Of a stretch of 64,000 nt of DNA, positions 17,188 through 25,630 are shown in pieces. The first letter of the stretch is position 1. The number at the start of each line of letters is the position of its first letter. The stretch lies in the NCBI GenBank assembly GCA_963814165.1, contig CAWFBW010000007.1, positions 248,001-312,000 on the forward strand, written 5' to 3'. Both the position numbers and the translations under genes were made by a program. The notes under the pieces were generated by a model. The model was not told where the DNA came from. It saw nothing but the letters and a program-made list of their open reading frames with translations, and searched no databases. The DNA is from DASRAA01 sp963814165 (GTDB lineage: Bacteria; Acidobacteriota; Terriglobia; Terriglobales; Acidobacteriaceae).

Positions 17188-18156
17188 ATGACCTCTAAAG
17201 TCTCCCATACCTTTCTGATACTGCTTGTCCTCCTTGTCGCAGCACCGGCGCAAGAGACAATGCACGTCGACGTCAACGCCGCCAAGGACACTTTCCACGT
17301 CAACGTGAACCTGGTAAACCTGGGCTTCGTTGCACGCGACAGCCAGGGCAAACTCGTTCCGAATCTCACCGCCAACGACATTGAATTGTTGGAAGATGCC
17401 GTGCCGCAGAGAATTCATACCTTCTCGAAGAGCACGGACTTGCCGCTGACGCTGGGGTTGATTGTGGACGCCAGCGGCAGCCAGGACCACTTCGGCAAGC
17501 AGCACCGGCAGGCGCTCGAAATCTTTCTCAAGGAGATCTTGCGCCCACAAGATCGGGTCTTTCTCGTCTGCTTCGGGAACCATCTCCGGCTGGTGAGCGA
17601 CTACACCAACTCTCCCGAGCAGATCCTGGAGAACTACAAACGATGGGACAAGGGCAAGGAGAAGTTCCCCGAGCTGGGCCCCGAGCACGAAGACCGCGAC
17701 CTCGGCACCGCGTTCTACGATTCGATCTTCTACAGCGTGACAGAAAAACTGGCGCAGTCGCAGGGGAGGAAGGCGATCCTCATGTTCAGCGATGGCGAGG
17801 ACAATTCCAGCTCGCACAACATGATGACCACGATCGAGACTGCCCAGGCCGAAAACGTGCCAGTCTATGCGATTCGTTACAGTGAAACCAAGCACGGAAA
17901 GCTCACGGCGCGCAATAAATACGGCATCAGCGTGATGGACCGGATTGCGAAGGAAACCGGCGGACTACACATCAATGCCGAGAAGACCGATCCACAAACC
18001 TATTTCTCGGAGATCGCGGAAGAGCTGCGCACCTCGTACGAGGCTGGGTATTACCCGACTAACAAGGCGAAAGACGATAGTTTTCGCAAGATCGTGGTCC
18101 AGCCGAAGCTGGACGGCGTGACGATACGGGCGAAGACGGGATATTTCTCGCGGTGA
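17188..18156 (+). CDS. Secreted von Willebrand factor A domain protein
   Basis: The ATG at 17188 gives a signal peptide, MTSKVSHTFLILLVLLVAAP; an earlier ATG at 17149 adds 13 residues that do not resemble one. Residues about 25-85 form a small strand-rich domain (VNLVNLGFVARDSQGKLVPN). A VWA domain follows, with its metal site modified: the DxSxS motif reads VDASGSQDHF, and MFSDGEDN supplies the second acidic loop. This layout is common in acidobacterial exported proteins, whose role is unknown. The gene ends with a basic YFSR. It stands alone between two hairpin elements. Confidence 0.82.
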   Translation: MTSKVSHTFLILLVLLVAAPAQETMHVDVNAAKDTFHVNVNLVNLGFVARDSQGKLVPNLTANDIELLEDAVPQRIHTFSKSTDLPLTLGLIVDASGSQDHFGKQHRQALEIFLKEILRPQDRVFLVCFGNHLRLVSDYTNSPEQILENYKRWDKGKEKFPELGPEHEDRDLGTAFYDSIFYSVTEKLAQSQGRKAILMFSDGEDNSSSHNMMTTIETAQAENVPVYAIRYSETKHGKLTARNKYGISVMDRIAKETGGLHINAEKTDPQTYFSEIAEELRTSYEAGYYPTNKAKDDSFRKIVVQPKLDGVTIRAKTGYFSR

Positions 18157-18207
18157 GTGCGCGAACCCTGGGGGACCCGACATAGCGGATAGTGGATAGT
18201 GAGAGTC

Positions 18208-18267
18208 AAAAGCCCCACCCTCATCAAAATTATTTAAGGATATGGGGCGCGGGGTGGGCCACCCACG
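18208..18267. repeat. Intergenic hairpin element, copy B
   Basis: It begins AAAAGCCCCACCC and ends GGGGTGGG, then CC, then ACCCACGG, around an AT-rich centre. The pairing is imperfect, with a bulge. It shares AAAAGCCCC at one side and CACCCACG at the other with the element at 17012-17055, so the two look like members of one repeat family flanking the VWA gene. It lies 52 bases after that gene's stop. Confidence 0.4.
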
Positions 18268-18412
18268 GAAATGAAAACGATCGAAGAGCTGCGCGTCGCC
18301 GGCACTCCAGCGTCACGAAAGGGGCTGGATGTCAGAGAACGACCTCTGCTCCCGCGATGGGAGATGTGTTTTCTCTTGACATCCCCTTTTATAGAACCCG
18401 CCCAGTCGTCCC

Positions 18413-20293
18413 CTAGGTCGATGTTTTCTTGAGTTTGGGATTCAAGCGGATGGCCTCGTCGTAATCCTGCTGCGCGCCTTCCATGTCGCCCTTGGCGACG
18501 CGCGCTAGGCTCCGGTTGTTGAAGGCCTCGGCATAGTCCGGCTTGAGCCGGATCGCCTCAGTGAAATCCTGCAACGCGCCCTCCACGTCGCCCTTTACGC
18601 CGCGCGCAGCGCCTTGGTTGTTGAAGGCCTCGGCACAGTCCGGTTTGAGACGGATGGCCTCGCTGTAATCCAGCAGCGCGCCCTCTACGTCGTGTTTGGC
18701 GTAGCGCGCGTTGCCCCGGTTGTTGAAGGCCCCGGCATAGTCCGGCTTGAGCCGGATCGCCTCGCTGTTATCCTGTAGCGCGCCCTCTACGTCGCCTTTG
18801 ACGCGCCGCGCATTGCCACGATTGTTGAAGGCCTCGGCATAGTCCGGTTTGAGACGGATGGCCTCGCTGTAATCGTGCAGCGCGCCGTCTACGTCGTGTT
18901 TGCCGTCGCGCGCGACACCCCGATTGTAGAAGGCCTCGGCATAGTCCGGTTTGAGACGGATGGCCTCGCCGTAATCCTGCCACGCGCCCTCCACGTCGCC
19001 TTTGGCGTAGCGCACATTGCCCCGGTTGTTGAAGGCCTCGGCATAGTCCGGCTTGAACCGTATGGCCGCGCCGTAATCTTGCAACGCGCCTTCCACGTCG
19101 CCTTTGGCGTAGCGCGCAGCACCCCTGTTGCAGAAGGCCTCGGCATAGTCCGGCTTGAACCGTATGGCCGCGCTGTAGTCCAGCAGCGCGGCCTCCACGT
19201 CGCCTTTGGCGTAGCGCACAGAGCCCCGGTTGCTCAAGGCGGCGGCATAGTCCGGCTTGAACCTTATGGCCTCACTGTAATCCAGCAGCGCGCCCTCTAC
19301 GTCGTGTTTGGCGTAGCGCGCGTTGCCCCGGTTGCTGAATGCATCGGCATAGTCCGGCTTGAGCCGTATGGCCTCGTTGTAATCCTGCAGCGCGCCCTCC
19401 ACGTCGCCCTTGGCGTAGCGCGCAGCGCCCCGATTGCTGAAGGCGGCGGCATAGTCCGGCTTGAGCCGTATGGCCTCGCTATAATCCTCCACAGCGGCAT
19501 CCACGTCGCCTTTGGCGTAGCGCGCATTGCCCCGGTTGTAAGAGGCGGCGGCAAAGTCCGGCTTGAGCCGTATGGCCTCGTTGTAATCCTGCAGCGCGCC
19601 CTCCACGTCGCCCTTGGCGTAGCGCGCAGCGCCCCGGTTGTTGAAGGCGGCGGCATAGTCCGGCTTGAGCCGTATGGCCTCGCTGTAAAAGCGCAACTGT
19701 TCATCAACGTCGAGAACGGCAAACCCTCGCTCGAACCATTGCTGCGCAGTCAACTCTTCTTCTTGGACCGCCGGAGCCGCGTTAGCGGCAGCCTTCTGTT
19801 CTGTGGCCGCTCGTTGTGCAGAGGGAGATGCTGGGTGCAGAACTGCATCCAGCGCGACATTCAAGTACCTGTCCCGCAGGCGGTCCATGGCCTCCATAAA
19901 GTACCCTGGCGGTATGCTCAGTTGGTTGTAGCTCTTGAGTGCAGCAAGCTTGCCAGTGAGTTGACTAGCGATTCCCGGCGTTCCAAAGTCGAACCCTTCC
20001 ATCATCAGCGGCACGATATTGCGCTTGCCATCCAGTGCCGTCTCTATCTCGCGACGCAACCAATCTCCCCGGTCGTCGCAACGCTCCAACGCAGAGGGGG
20101 TGAGCAGGACGAGGAAATGTGCCCGAGCGGCTATGTTTCCAAGTATGACGCTCTCGAAGTCGCCACTGGCGATACTAATGTAATCGAAGAAGACATCATA
20201 GTCATGGTGGGTCAGGTCCTGGTAAATATTGAGTGCCCAGGCAAGGTTGGTGCGGCGATAACTGAGAAAAACGGTCTTTTCGATGCGTTCCAT
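18413..20293 (-). CDS. TIR domain protein with twelve tandem TPR repeats
   Basis: Residues 5-140 form a TIR domain: VFLSYRRTN, VFFDYISIASGDFE, AHFLVLLTPSALERC, then DWLRREIETAL with Glu82. Glu82 matches the catalytic glutamate of NAD-cleaving TIR enzymes such as SARM1 (DWVHKEIVTAL, from memory). After a linker with Ala-rich sequence come one partial and twelve complete 34-residue TPR units, each close to NRGNARYAKGDVEGAL then QDYNEAIRLKP. TIR-TPR proteins may act in signalling or NAD depletion. No defence partner is adjacent, so an immune role is not shown. The protein is cytoplasmic. The start at 20293 has only a weak ribosome site. Confidence 0.88.
   Translation of the reverse strand: MERIEKTVFLSYRRTNLAWALNIYQDLTHHDYDVFFDYISIASGDFESVILGNIAARAHFLVLLTPSALERCDDRGDWLRREIETALDGKRNIVPLMMEGFDFGTPGIASQLTGKLAALKSYNQLSIPPGYFMEAMDRLRDRYLNVALDAVLHPASPSAQRAATEQKAAANAAPAVQEEELTAQQWFERGFAVLDVDEQLRFYSEAIRLKPDYAAAFNNRGAARYAKGDVEGALQDYNEAIRLKPDFAAASYNRGNARYAKGDVDAAVEDYSEAIRLKPDYAAAFSNRGAARYAKGDVEGALQDYNEAIRLKPDYADAFSNRGNARYAKHDVEGALLDYSEAIRFKPDYAAALSNRGSVRYAKGDVEAALLDYSAAIRFKPDYAEAFCNRGAARYAKGDVEGALQDYGAAIRFKPDYAEAFNNRGNVRYAKGDVEGAWQDYGEAIRLKPDYAEAFYNRGVARDGKHDVDGALHDYSEAIRLKPDYAEAFNNRGNARRVKGDVEGALQDNSEAIRLKPDYAGAFNNRGNARYAKHDVEGALLDYSEAIRLKPDCAEAFNNQGAARGVKGDVEGALQDFTEAIRLKPDYAEAFNNRSLARVAKGDMEGAQQDYDEAIRLNPKLKKTST
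18437..19660 (-). repeat. Twelve tandem 102-bp repeats encoding TPR units
   Basis: Twelve consecutive 102-base units encode the TPR array. They are alike at DNA level as well as protein level: CGGCATAGTCCGG recurs in most units on the plus strand at 102-base spacing. This explains the long open frames on the opposite strand. The near identity suggests recent expansion or gene conversion. The array is intragenic. Confidence 0.9.
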
Positions 20294-20402
20294 GGCGAAA
20301 TGGCCTAGCTTGCGCTGAAACGAATGCCCCTACGATACCAGAGACATGCCACTCGTATCCTTAGGTGAGCTACCGCCGTCGGTGTGCGCCGGGTCTGGCA
20401 CA

Positions 20403-21956
20403 TCACTCCCACTCGATCGTTCCCGGAGGTTTCGAGGTGATGTCGTAGACGACGCGGTTGATGCCCTTCACCTCGTTGACGATGCGGTTGGAGATGGTCT
20501 TGAGGACCTCGTACGGGAGGTCAACCCAGTCGGCGGTCATGCCGTCTTCGGAATTTACGGCGCGGATGGCGCAGGCGTAAGCGTAGGTGCGCATGTCTCC
20601 CATGACTCCCACTGACTTCACCGGCAGCAGCACGGCGAACGACTGCCAGATTTTGGTGTAGAGTCCGGCGCGCTTGATTTCGGTGACCACGATGTCGTCG
20701 GCTTCCTGTAAGAGGGCGACGCGGTCGCGGGTGACTTCGCCGAGGATGCGGACGGCGAGTCCGGGGCCGGGAAACGGCTGGCGCTGGAGAACATCTTCGG
20801 GCATGCCGAGGTCGCGGCCAATCTTGCGGACTTCGTCTTTGAAGAGGTCTTTGAGCGGCTCGATGAGCTTGAGTTTCATGCGCTTGGGCAGGCCTCCGAC
20901 ATTGTGGTGGCTCTTGATGGTTTGCGAGGGGCCGCGCACCGATTGCGACTCGATGACGTCGGGATAGAGCGTGCCCTGGACGAGCCAGTCAACCTTGCCC
21001 TGGGTTTCGGCGATGCGGCGGGCTTCCTGCTCGAATACGGTGATGAATTCTTTGCCGATGATCTTGCGCTTGCGCTCGGGGTCTTTCACTTTCGCGAGTT
21101 TGCCGAGGAAGAGGTCGGAGGCGTCAACGGCGTCGATGTTGAGGCCGAGCTTGCCGCGCAGGTTCTCCTGCACTTTCTGAAATTCGTTTTTGCGGAGCAC
21201 CCCGTTGTTGACGAAGATGCAGGTGAGTTGGTCGCCGATAGCGCGATGGACGAGGACCGCCGCGACGGAAGAATCGACGCCACCGGAGAGGCCGCAGATC
21301 ACACGTCCATCGCCGACCTGCTTGCGGATGGCTTCGACGGTTTCGTCGATGAAGCGCTGCGGCGTCCAGTTGGGAGTGAGTCCGCAGATGTCGAAGACGA
21401 AGTTGCGCAGGATGGCAGTTCCCTGCTTCGTATGGTGGACCTCGGGATGGAACTGCACGGCGTAGTACTTGCGCGCCGGATCTTCGAAGGCGGCCTTGGC
21501 GTTGGTAGATTGCGCGACCAAATGGAAGCCGGGAGGGAGTTGTTCGGCTTCGTCGCCGTGGGACATCCAGACGTGTAGCGGGCCGGTGAGTCCTTTGAAG
21601 AGGGCGCAGTCGTCCCGCAGGAGGGTGACGTCGGCGTGCCCGTACTCGCGCTTGTCGCCGGGGCTCACTTTGCCGCCGAGCGCGTGGGTCATGAAGTGGA
21701 GCCCGTAGCAGATGCCGAGCACGGGCACACCGAGATGCAGCACCTGCTCGTCGGCTGGCGGCGCGTCGGCGTCATAGACGGAGGATGGGCCTCCGGAGAG
21801 GATGATGCCGGCGGGGGCGTAGTGCTGGATCTCTTCGAGCTTAGCGGTGCAAGGAAGGACGACGGAGAAGACGTTCTGTTCGCGGATGCGGCGCGCGATG
21901 AGTTGGGTATATTGCGAGCCGAAGTCGAGGACGACGATTGATTGGGTTTCCACCAT
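20403..21956 (-). CDS. guaA: GMP synthase (glutamine-hydrolysing)
   Basis: GuaA converts XMP, ATP and glutamine to GMP. The 517 residues match the usual full length. The glutamine amidotransferase part (about 1-190) has the nucleophile in PVLGICYGLHF and the His/Glu pair in QFHPEVHHT. The ATP pyrophosphatase part has the P-loop GLSGGVDSSVAA. The dimerisation domain follows (QPFPGPGLAVRILGEV) and the end is the conserved PPGTIEWE. The ATG at 21956 begins VETQSIVVLDFGSQYTQLIA, as expected. The gene stands alone on its strand, 110 bases from the TIR gene start. Confidence 0.97.
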   Translation of the reverse strand: MVETQSIVVLDFGSQYTQLIARRIREQNVFSVVLPCTAKLEEIQHYAPAGIILSGGPSSVYDADAPPADEQVLHLGVPVLGICYGLHFMTHALGGKVSPGDKREYGHADVTLLRDDCALFKGLTGPLHVWMSHGDEAEQLPPGFHLVAQSTNAKAAFEDPARKYYAVQFHPEVHHTKQGTAILRNFVFDICGLTPNWTPQRFIDETVEAIRKQVGDGRVICGLSGGVDSSVAAVLVHRAIGDQLTCIFVNNGVLRKNEFQKVQENLRGKLGLNIDAVDASDLFLGKLAKVKDPERKRKIIGKEFITVFEQEARRIAETQGKVDWLVQGTLYPDVIESQSVRGPSQTIKSHHNVGGLPKRMKLKLIEPLKDLFKDEVRKIGRDLGMPEDVLQRQPFPGPGLAVRILGEVTRDRVALLQEADDIVVTEIKRAGLYTKIWQSFAVLLPVKSVGVMGDMRTYAYACAIRAVNSEDGMTADWVDLPYEVLKTISNRIVNEVKGINRVVYDITSKPPGTIEWE

Positions 21957-22072
21957 TTACTTTGCCAGAGGACGGGGGCAGATAGCAATAAGCAATTAGC
22001 GACTAGCAAAATCGGTAACTGGTAGCTGGTCACTGGTTAGAGCTCGCCGAGGGTCCAGCCTATAATCTGCGC

Positions 22073-22639
22073 ATGGCGTTCAAGCGCACGCAGAAGATTT
22101 ACGACGAGGAAATGCTGTACGAGTATGCCGTGGGAGCGCTGGGGCGGAAGATGCGGACGGTCGCCGAGCTGAAGCGGCTGATGCGCGAGCGGGTGAAGCA
22201 GCAGGGGGAAATAGGTCAACTGTTGGTTGAGGTTGTGGTCGCCAAATTGAAGGAACAGAAGTATTTGAACGACACGAATTACGCCGAGAGCTACTCGCGA
22301 TTCCGGAAGGAAAACGAGAAGTTTGGGCGGTCGCGGGTGGTGCAGGATTTGAAGGCGAAGGGCGTCCACGGGGACATTATTGAGAAGACGGTGGGCGCGG
22401 CGTATGCGGATGTGAACGAGGAGCAACTGGCGCGGGAATATTTGCAGAGGAAGCGCATCCGCAAGCCAGCGGACCAAAAGCAAGCGGCCAAGGTGTTTCG
22501 CTCGCTGGTGCGGGCGGGGTTTGCCGGCAAGGTGATTTTTCGCATCCTGAAGACGTGGGACGTGGACGACGAGACGATCACGGCGCTGGAGAGTGAAGCG
22601 GTAGAGGGGCCGTCGGAACGGGAATCCGGCGAGTTGTGA
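22073..22639 (+). CDS. recX: Regulatory protein RecX
   Basis: RecX binds RecA filaments and limits recombination. The 188-residue product is made of the typical three-helix repeats: YEYAVGALGRKMRTVAELKR, YLNDTNYAESYSRFRKEN, then RVVQDLKAKGVHGDIIEKTV and VFRSLVRAGFAGKVIFRIL. It is basic throughout. It is divergent from guaA with 116 bases between. recA is not in the window, so it is unlinked here. A GC-rich hairpin follows the stop. Confidence 0.88.
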   Translation: MAFKRTQKIYDEEMLYEYAVGALGRKMRTVAELKRLMRERVKQQGEIGQLLVEVVVAKLKEQKYLNDTNYAESYSRFRKENEKFGRSRVVQDLKAKGVHGDIIEKTVGAAYADVNEEQLAREYLQRKRIRKPADQKQAAKVFRSLVRAGFAGKVIFRILKTWDVDDETITALESEAVEGPSERESGEL

Positions 22640-22655
22640 CGAAAGCGGATCCCTC

Positions 22656-22673
22656 GGCGGGCTGACGCCCGCC
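22656..22673 (+). terminator. GC-rich hairpin after recX, possible terminator
   Basis: A perfect 7-bp stem (GGCGGGC and GCCCGCC) with loop TGAC begins 17 bases after the recX stop. There is no T-run, so it is a weak candidate for intrinsic termination. It could instead be a dispersed palindrome. Confidence 0.4.
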
Positions 22674-22743
22674 TCGTGATGACAATTCAAGATATGTTGA
22701 ACGGCATTGCTGAAGCTGCAGCCATTCCAATGAAAAGGTACTC

Positions 22744-23523
22744 ATGGCCAAGAAACTAGACCACACTGCCGCGATAGCTCACCTTTCGAGAGTGGACAAG
22801 AAGCTGGGGAATATCATTGTCAAGGCGGGGCCGTGCTGGCTGCAGCCGGAAAACACTCAAAGCATCTTCGAGTCACTGCTCGAGTCGATCATTTATCAGC
22901 AGCTGAACGGCAAGGTGGCGGCGACGATTACGGAGCGGGTGAAGGCGCTGTTCCCCGAAGAACCGCACCGCATCAAGACGCGGCATGGAGTGCAGGCGGG
23001 CTTCCCTTCTCCGGAGCAGGTGCTGGCAGCGACACCGGAATTGCTGCGGTCGGCGGGGCTGTCGCAGAACAAGATGCTGGCCATTCGGGATCTGGCGGCG
23101 AAGGCGCTGGATGGAACGGTCCCGTCGGTGCGAGAGGCGCACAAGATGAGCGACGACGCGCTGGTGGAGCACCTGACGGCGGTGCGCGGCATCGGGCGCT
23201 GGACGGTGGAGATGCTGCTGATCTTTCGGCTGGGCAGGCCTGACGTGTTGGCTGTCGACGATTACGGCGTGCGTAAGGGGTTCGCCAAGATGCATCGGCT
23301 AGACGAGTTGCCGAAGCCGAAGGAGTTGCAGGCGATTGGGGAAAATTGGCGTCCGTATCGTTCGGTGGCGTGCTGGTACCTGTGGCGGGCAGCGGAGATG
23401 AAAGACCTGCCCGAGCCCGGTGCAGCAGCGAAGGCGGCAAAGGCGGCGAAGAAGTCTCCCGTCAAGAAGAAGGCCGCGAAGAAGAAATCTCTGCGAGCAG
23501 CGCGCAAGAAGACCGCCAAGTAG
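22744..23523 (+). CDS. AlkA-type DNA-3-methyladenine glycosylase with Lys-rich tail
   Basis: The enzyme belongs to the helix-hairpin-helix glycosylases that excise alkylated purines. Visible are ESLLESIIYQQLNGKVAATI, the hairpin LTAVRGIGRWTVEMLL, and the catalytic Asp in VLAVDDYGVRKGF. The core ends near residue 222 (SVACWYLWRAAEM). The remaining about 37 residues are almost only Lys and Ala with some Ser/Arg, like a histone H1 tail, and probably add nonspecific DNA affinity. The start codon ATG at 22744 gives MAKKLDHTAAIAHL. It lies about 100 bases after recX on the same strand. Confidence 0.9.
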   Translation: MAKKLDHTAAIAHLSRVDKKLGNIIVKAGPCWLQPENTQSIFESLLESIIYQQLNGKVAATITERVKALFPEEPHRIKTRHGVQAGFPSPEQVLAATPELLRSAGLSQNKMLAIRDLAAKALDGTVPSVREAHKMSDDALVEHLTAVRGIGRWTVEMLLIFRLGRPDVLAVDDYGVRKGFAKMHRLDELPKPKELQAIGENWRPYRSVACWYLWRAAEMKDLPEPGAAAKAAKAAKKSPVKKKAAKKKSLRAARKKTAK

Positions 23524-23541
23524 AGCGGGAAGGATCCGGCC

Positions 23542-24012
23542 CTACTTGGTCTGTGTCTGAGCGAGGAAGTTGAGGAAGACCTGCGCGGCTGCCGCCTGGT
23601 CTCCGGTGGACGTATCCATGACGAATGCAGGAACAACAACGGGACACGCCTTCACGGCGGCGCAGATGTTGACGGCGTGAGACAGGTCGGCAGCAAGGGC
23701 CGCATTGTCGCCAACGTCTGACCCGCTGTTCAGTATGACCGCTTCGCCTCGGACGGCCTTGTTGAAATCGCCCTTCAGCGCTTCCTTGTAGTCAATTTCA
23801 TGCATGGTCTCAACCACAATGGGGGCACCCGAGGGCATGCGGGGATTGCTGGATTGGAATTCAAGAATGCGATGGTCAAGCTCATGAGAGTAGGGCGAGC
23901 GAAGATCGCGGAAAACATGGACCACGATGGGTTGGTGAACTTGCGGCTTCTTACAAGCCGGGACGGCGAGCAAAAGTAAAGCTAAGGCCAAAACCGGCCA
24001 ACGATGGCTCAT
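23542..24012 (-). CDS. Predicted lipoprotein, periplasmic-binding-like
   Basis: The product of 156 residues begins MSHRWPVLALALLLLAVPAC, a lipoprotein signal with Cys20 as the lipidation site. The mature part looks like a short periplasmic binding or thioredoxin-like alpha/beta domain (PIVVHVFRDLRSPYSHELD, then GEAVILNSGSDVGDN). The fold call is tentative. It converges with the glycosylase gene and is divergent from the exporter operon. No function is claimed. Confidence 0.65.
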   Translation of the reverse strand: MSHRWPVLALALLLLAVPACKKPQVHQPIVVHVFRDLRSPYSHELDHRILEFQSSNPRMPSGAPIVVETMHEIDYKEALKGDFNKAVRGEAVILNSGSDVGDNAALAADLSHAVNICAAVKACPVVVPAFVMDTSTGDQAAAAQVFLNFLAQTQTK

Positions 24013-24349
24013 TCCGCAATCATACTTGAGCGGCGGGATTCCGTCATGAATTGGTTTTCGGTGAACCTTCCAGAAGTCATGGAGAGCCGGAATTCACGCA
24101 TCAGCGATAAAGGCGATTCGGGGTCACTCCCGAGGTGGCGTTGCGAGTGGAGTTCGATTCCGCGCCGGAGACCGCGGTGACATTTGTCATCTGCTGCCGC
24201 TGACAATCGGCACTAGGCGCGGGCGCCGAATTCCTTGAACATGGGTTGCGACGGAGAATGCAGCCCAGGATTGCCGAGTAACCAAAATGTCACAATTCAC
24301 CGCAACAAAATCGGTTCCTCTTCCAAAGCCAGAGGAAGAGTGCGATGCT

Positions 24350-25600
24350 ATGGGTATTCACCTAGAGGAGAGCCGCAGGCCCAGTATGCGTGACCTGAAA
24401 GACGAGCTGGCATCGCTGAAAATCGACCGCGACCCGCCGAAACCACGGCGGTGGGGAATGTGGTTATTTCTGATTCTGCTGGTGGCGGCGGTGTCGGCGG
24501 CCGGGATGTACGCAGTGCGTAACAAGGCGGCACTTGCGAGCTTCACCGCGATTGAAGTAGAGCCGGTGCAGGTCAGCGTGCAGACAACGTCAGGGCCGAG
24601 TGCAGGGACGCCGATCCTTACGGCGTCGGGATATCTGGTGGCGCGGCGCCAGTCGGTAATTTCCTCAAAGATCCAGGGACGGCTGTCAGGCTTGTACGTG
24701 GAAGAGGGCAGCTACGTGAAGACGGGGCAGGTGATCGCGAAACTGGAAGACACGGATTACAAGGCAGCCATCGTGAAGGCCAAGGCCGACATCGAGTATG
24801 CCCAGGCGAACTTGGCGGAAATGCAGCGGCAGGCTCGGCTGCAAGAGGGCCTCTACAAGGAAAAGGTGGTTTCGCAAGATGCACTCGACAGCGCCAAATC
24901 GCGGGTGCGGATCGCCCAGGCGACGCTGGACCAGGACAAAGCGGCGCTACAGATGCAAGAAACCCTGCTGGACTTCACGTTGATCCGGGCGCCGTTTGAC
25001 GGCGTCGTGGTGAAGAAAATGGCCGAGGTGGGCGAGAGCGTAGCGCCGATTCCTCCGGGTGTGAATATCTCGACGTCGTCGGGCGCAATCGTCGCCATCG
25101 CGGACATGAACTCGCTGGAAGCCGAAGTGGACGTGAACGAATCGAACGTCGGACAGTTGAAGCAGGGCGACCCGGCGGAAATCAATGTGCAAGCGATTCC
25201 GGACCACACCTACAAGGGCGTGTTGCGGCAGGTGATTCCAACGGCCGACCGTACCAAGGCGACTGTGACGGTGAAGGTTTCGATCCTCGATAAGGACCAG
25301 CGGATTAAGCCGGAAATGAGCACGAATGTCACCTTCCTTGAGCCAGCCAAGAAGGGCGAGGCCAAGAACGAAGCCCCGGTGCGCATCGTCACGGTTCCGA
25401 AAGACGCGGTGCTCTCGAAGAACGGCAAGCAGGTGGTGTACGTCATTGAGGACAACAAGGCGCATGAAGTGGCCGTGGTGACCGGCAACGAACTCAAGGG
25501 GCAGATCATTATCAAGTCCGGACTGGTCGGCTCGGAGACGCTCGTCGGCAACCCTCCGCAGAAACTGGTGGATGGGGTGGCGGTGAAGATCAAAGGCTAG
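24350..25600 (+). CDS. HlyD/MacA-type periplasmic adaptor of an ABC exporter
   Basis: The 417-residue product has a cytoplasmic stub, one membrane helix (WLFLILLVAAVSAAGMYAV), a lipoyl/barrel-sandwich half (LTASGYLVARRQSVISSKIQ), a coiled-coil hairpin (AKADIEYAQANLAEMQRQAR, then RVRIAQATLDQDKAALQM), the second lipoyl half (LIRAPFDGVVVKKMAEVGE) and a beta-barrel. This is the membrane fusion protein design. I place the start at 24350 after an AGAGGAAGAG stretch; ATG at 24287 is in frame but has no ribosome site. The ATPase and two permeases follow directly. Confidence 0.9.
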   Translation: MGIHLEESRRPSMRDLKDELASLKIDRDPPKPRRWGMWLFLILLVAAVSAAGMYAVRNKAALASFTAIEVEPVQVSVQTTSGPSAGTPILTASGYLVARRQSVISSKIQGRLSGLYVEEGSYVKTGQVIAKLEDTDYKAAIVKAKADIEYAQANLAEMQRQARLQEGLYKEKVVSQDALDSAKSRVRIAQATLDQDKAALQMQETLLDFTLIRAPFDGVVVKKMAEVGESVAPIPPGVNISTSSGAIVAIADMNSLEAEVDVNESNVGQLKQGDPAEINVQAIPDHTYKGVLRQVIPTADRTKATVTVKVSILDKDQRIKPEMSTNVTFLEPAKKGEAKNEAPVRIVTVPKDAVLSKNGKQVVYVIEDNKAHEVAVVTGNELKGQIIIKSGLVGSETLVGNPPQKLVDGVAVKIKG

Positions 25601-25630
25601 CGAAAGCGCTGGCAACCAACAGGAGCAATC

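Noticed and set aside
18437..19660. Regular repeats that could suggest a CRISPR array
   Set aside because: The repeats are contiguous 102-base coding units with no spacers.
18413..20293. Thoeris-like or other multi-gene defence system around the TIR gene
   Set aside because: Neighbours are guaA and a VWA protein; no ThsA/SIR2-like or other effector gene is present.
18875..20308. Long 477-codon plus-strand frame opposite the TIR-TPR gene
   Set aside because: Its repeated sequence is the mirror of the 102-base TPR units; the minus strand encodes recognisable TIR and TPR domains.
21957..22060. Direct repeat-like text (GGTAACTGGTAGCTGGTCACTGG) near guaA
   Set aside because: Short and degenerate; similar strings appear near 28690, but there is too little to define a repeat unit.
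24140..24175. GGAGTTCGATTCC, like a tRNA T-arm
   Set aside because: No anticodon arm, D-arm or acceptor stem could be placed around it.
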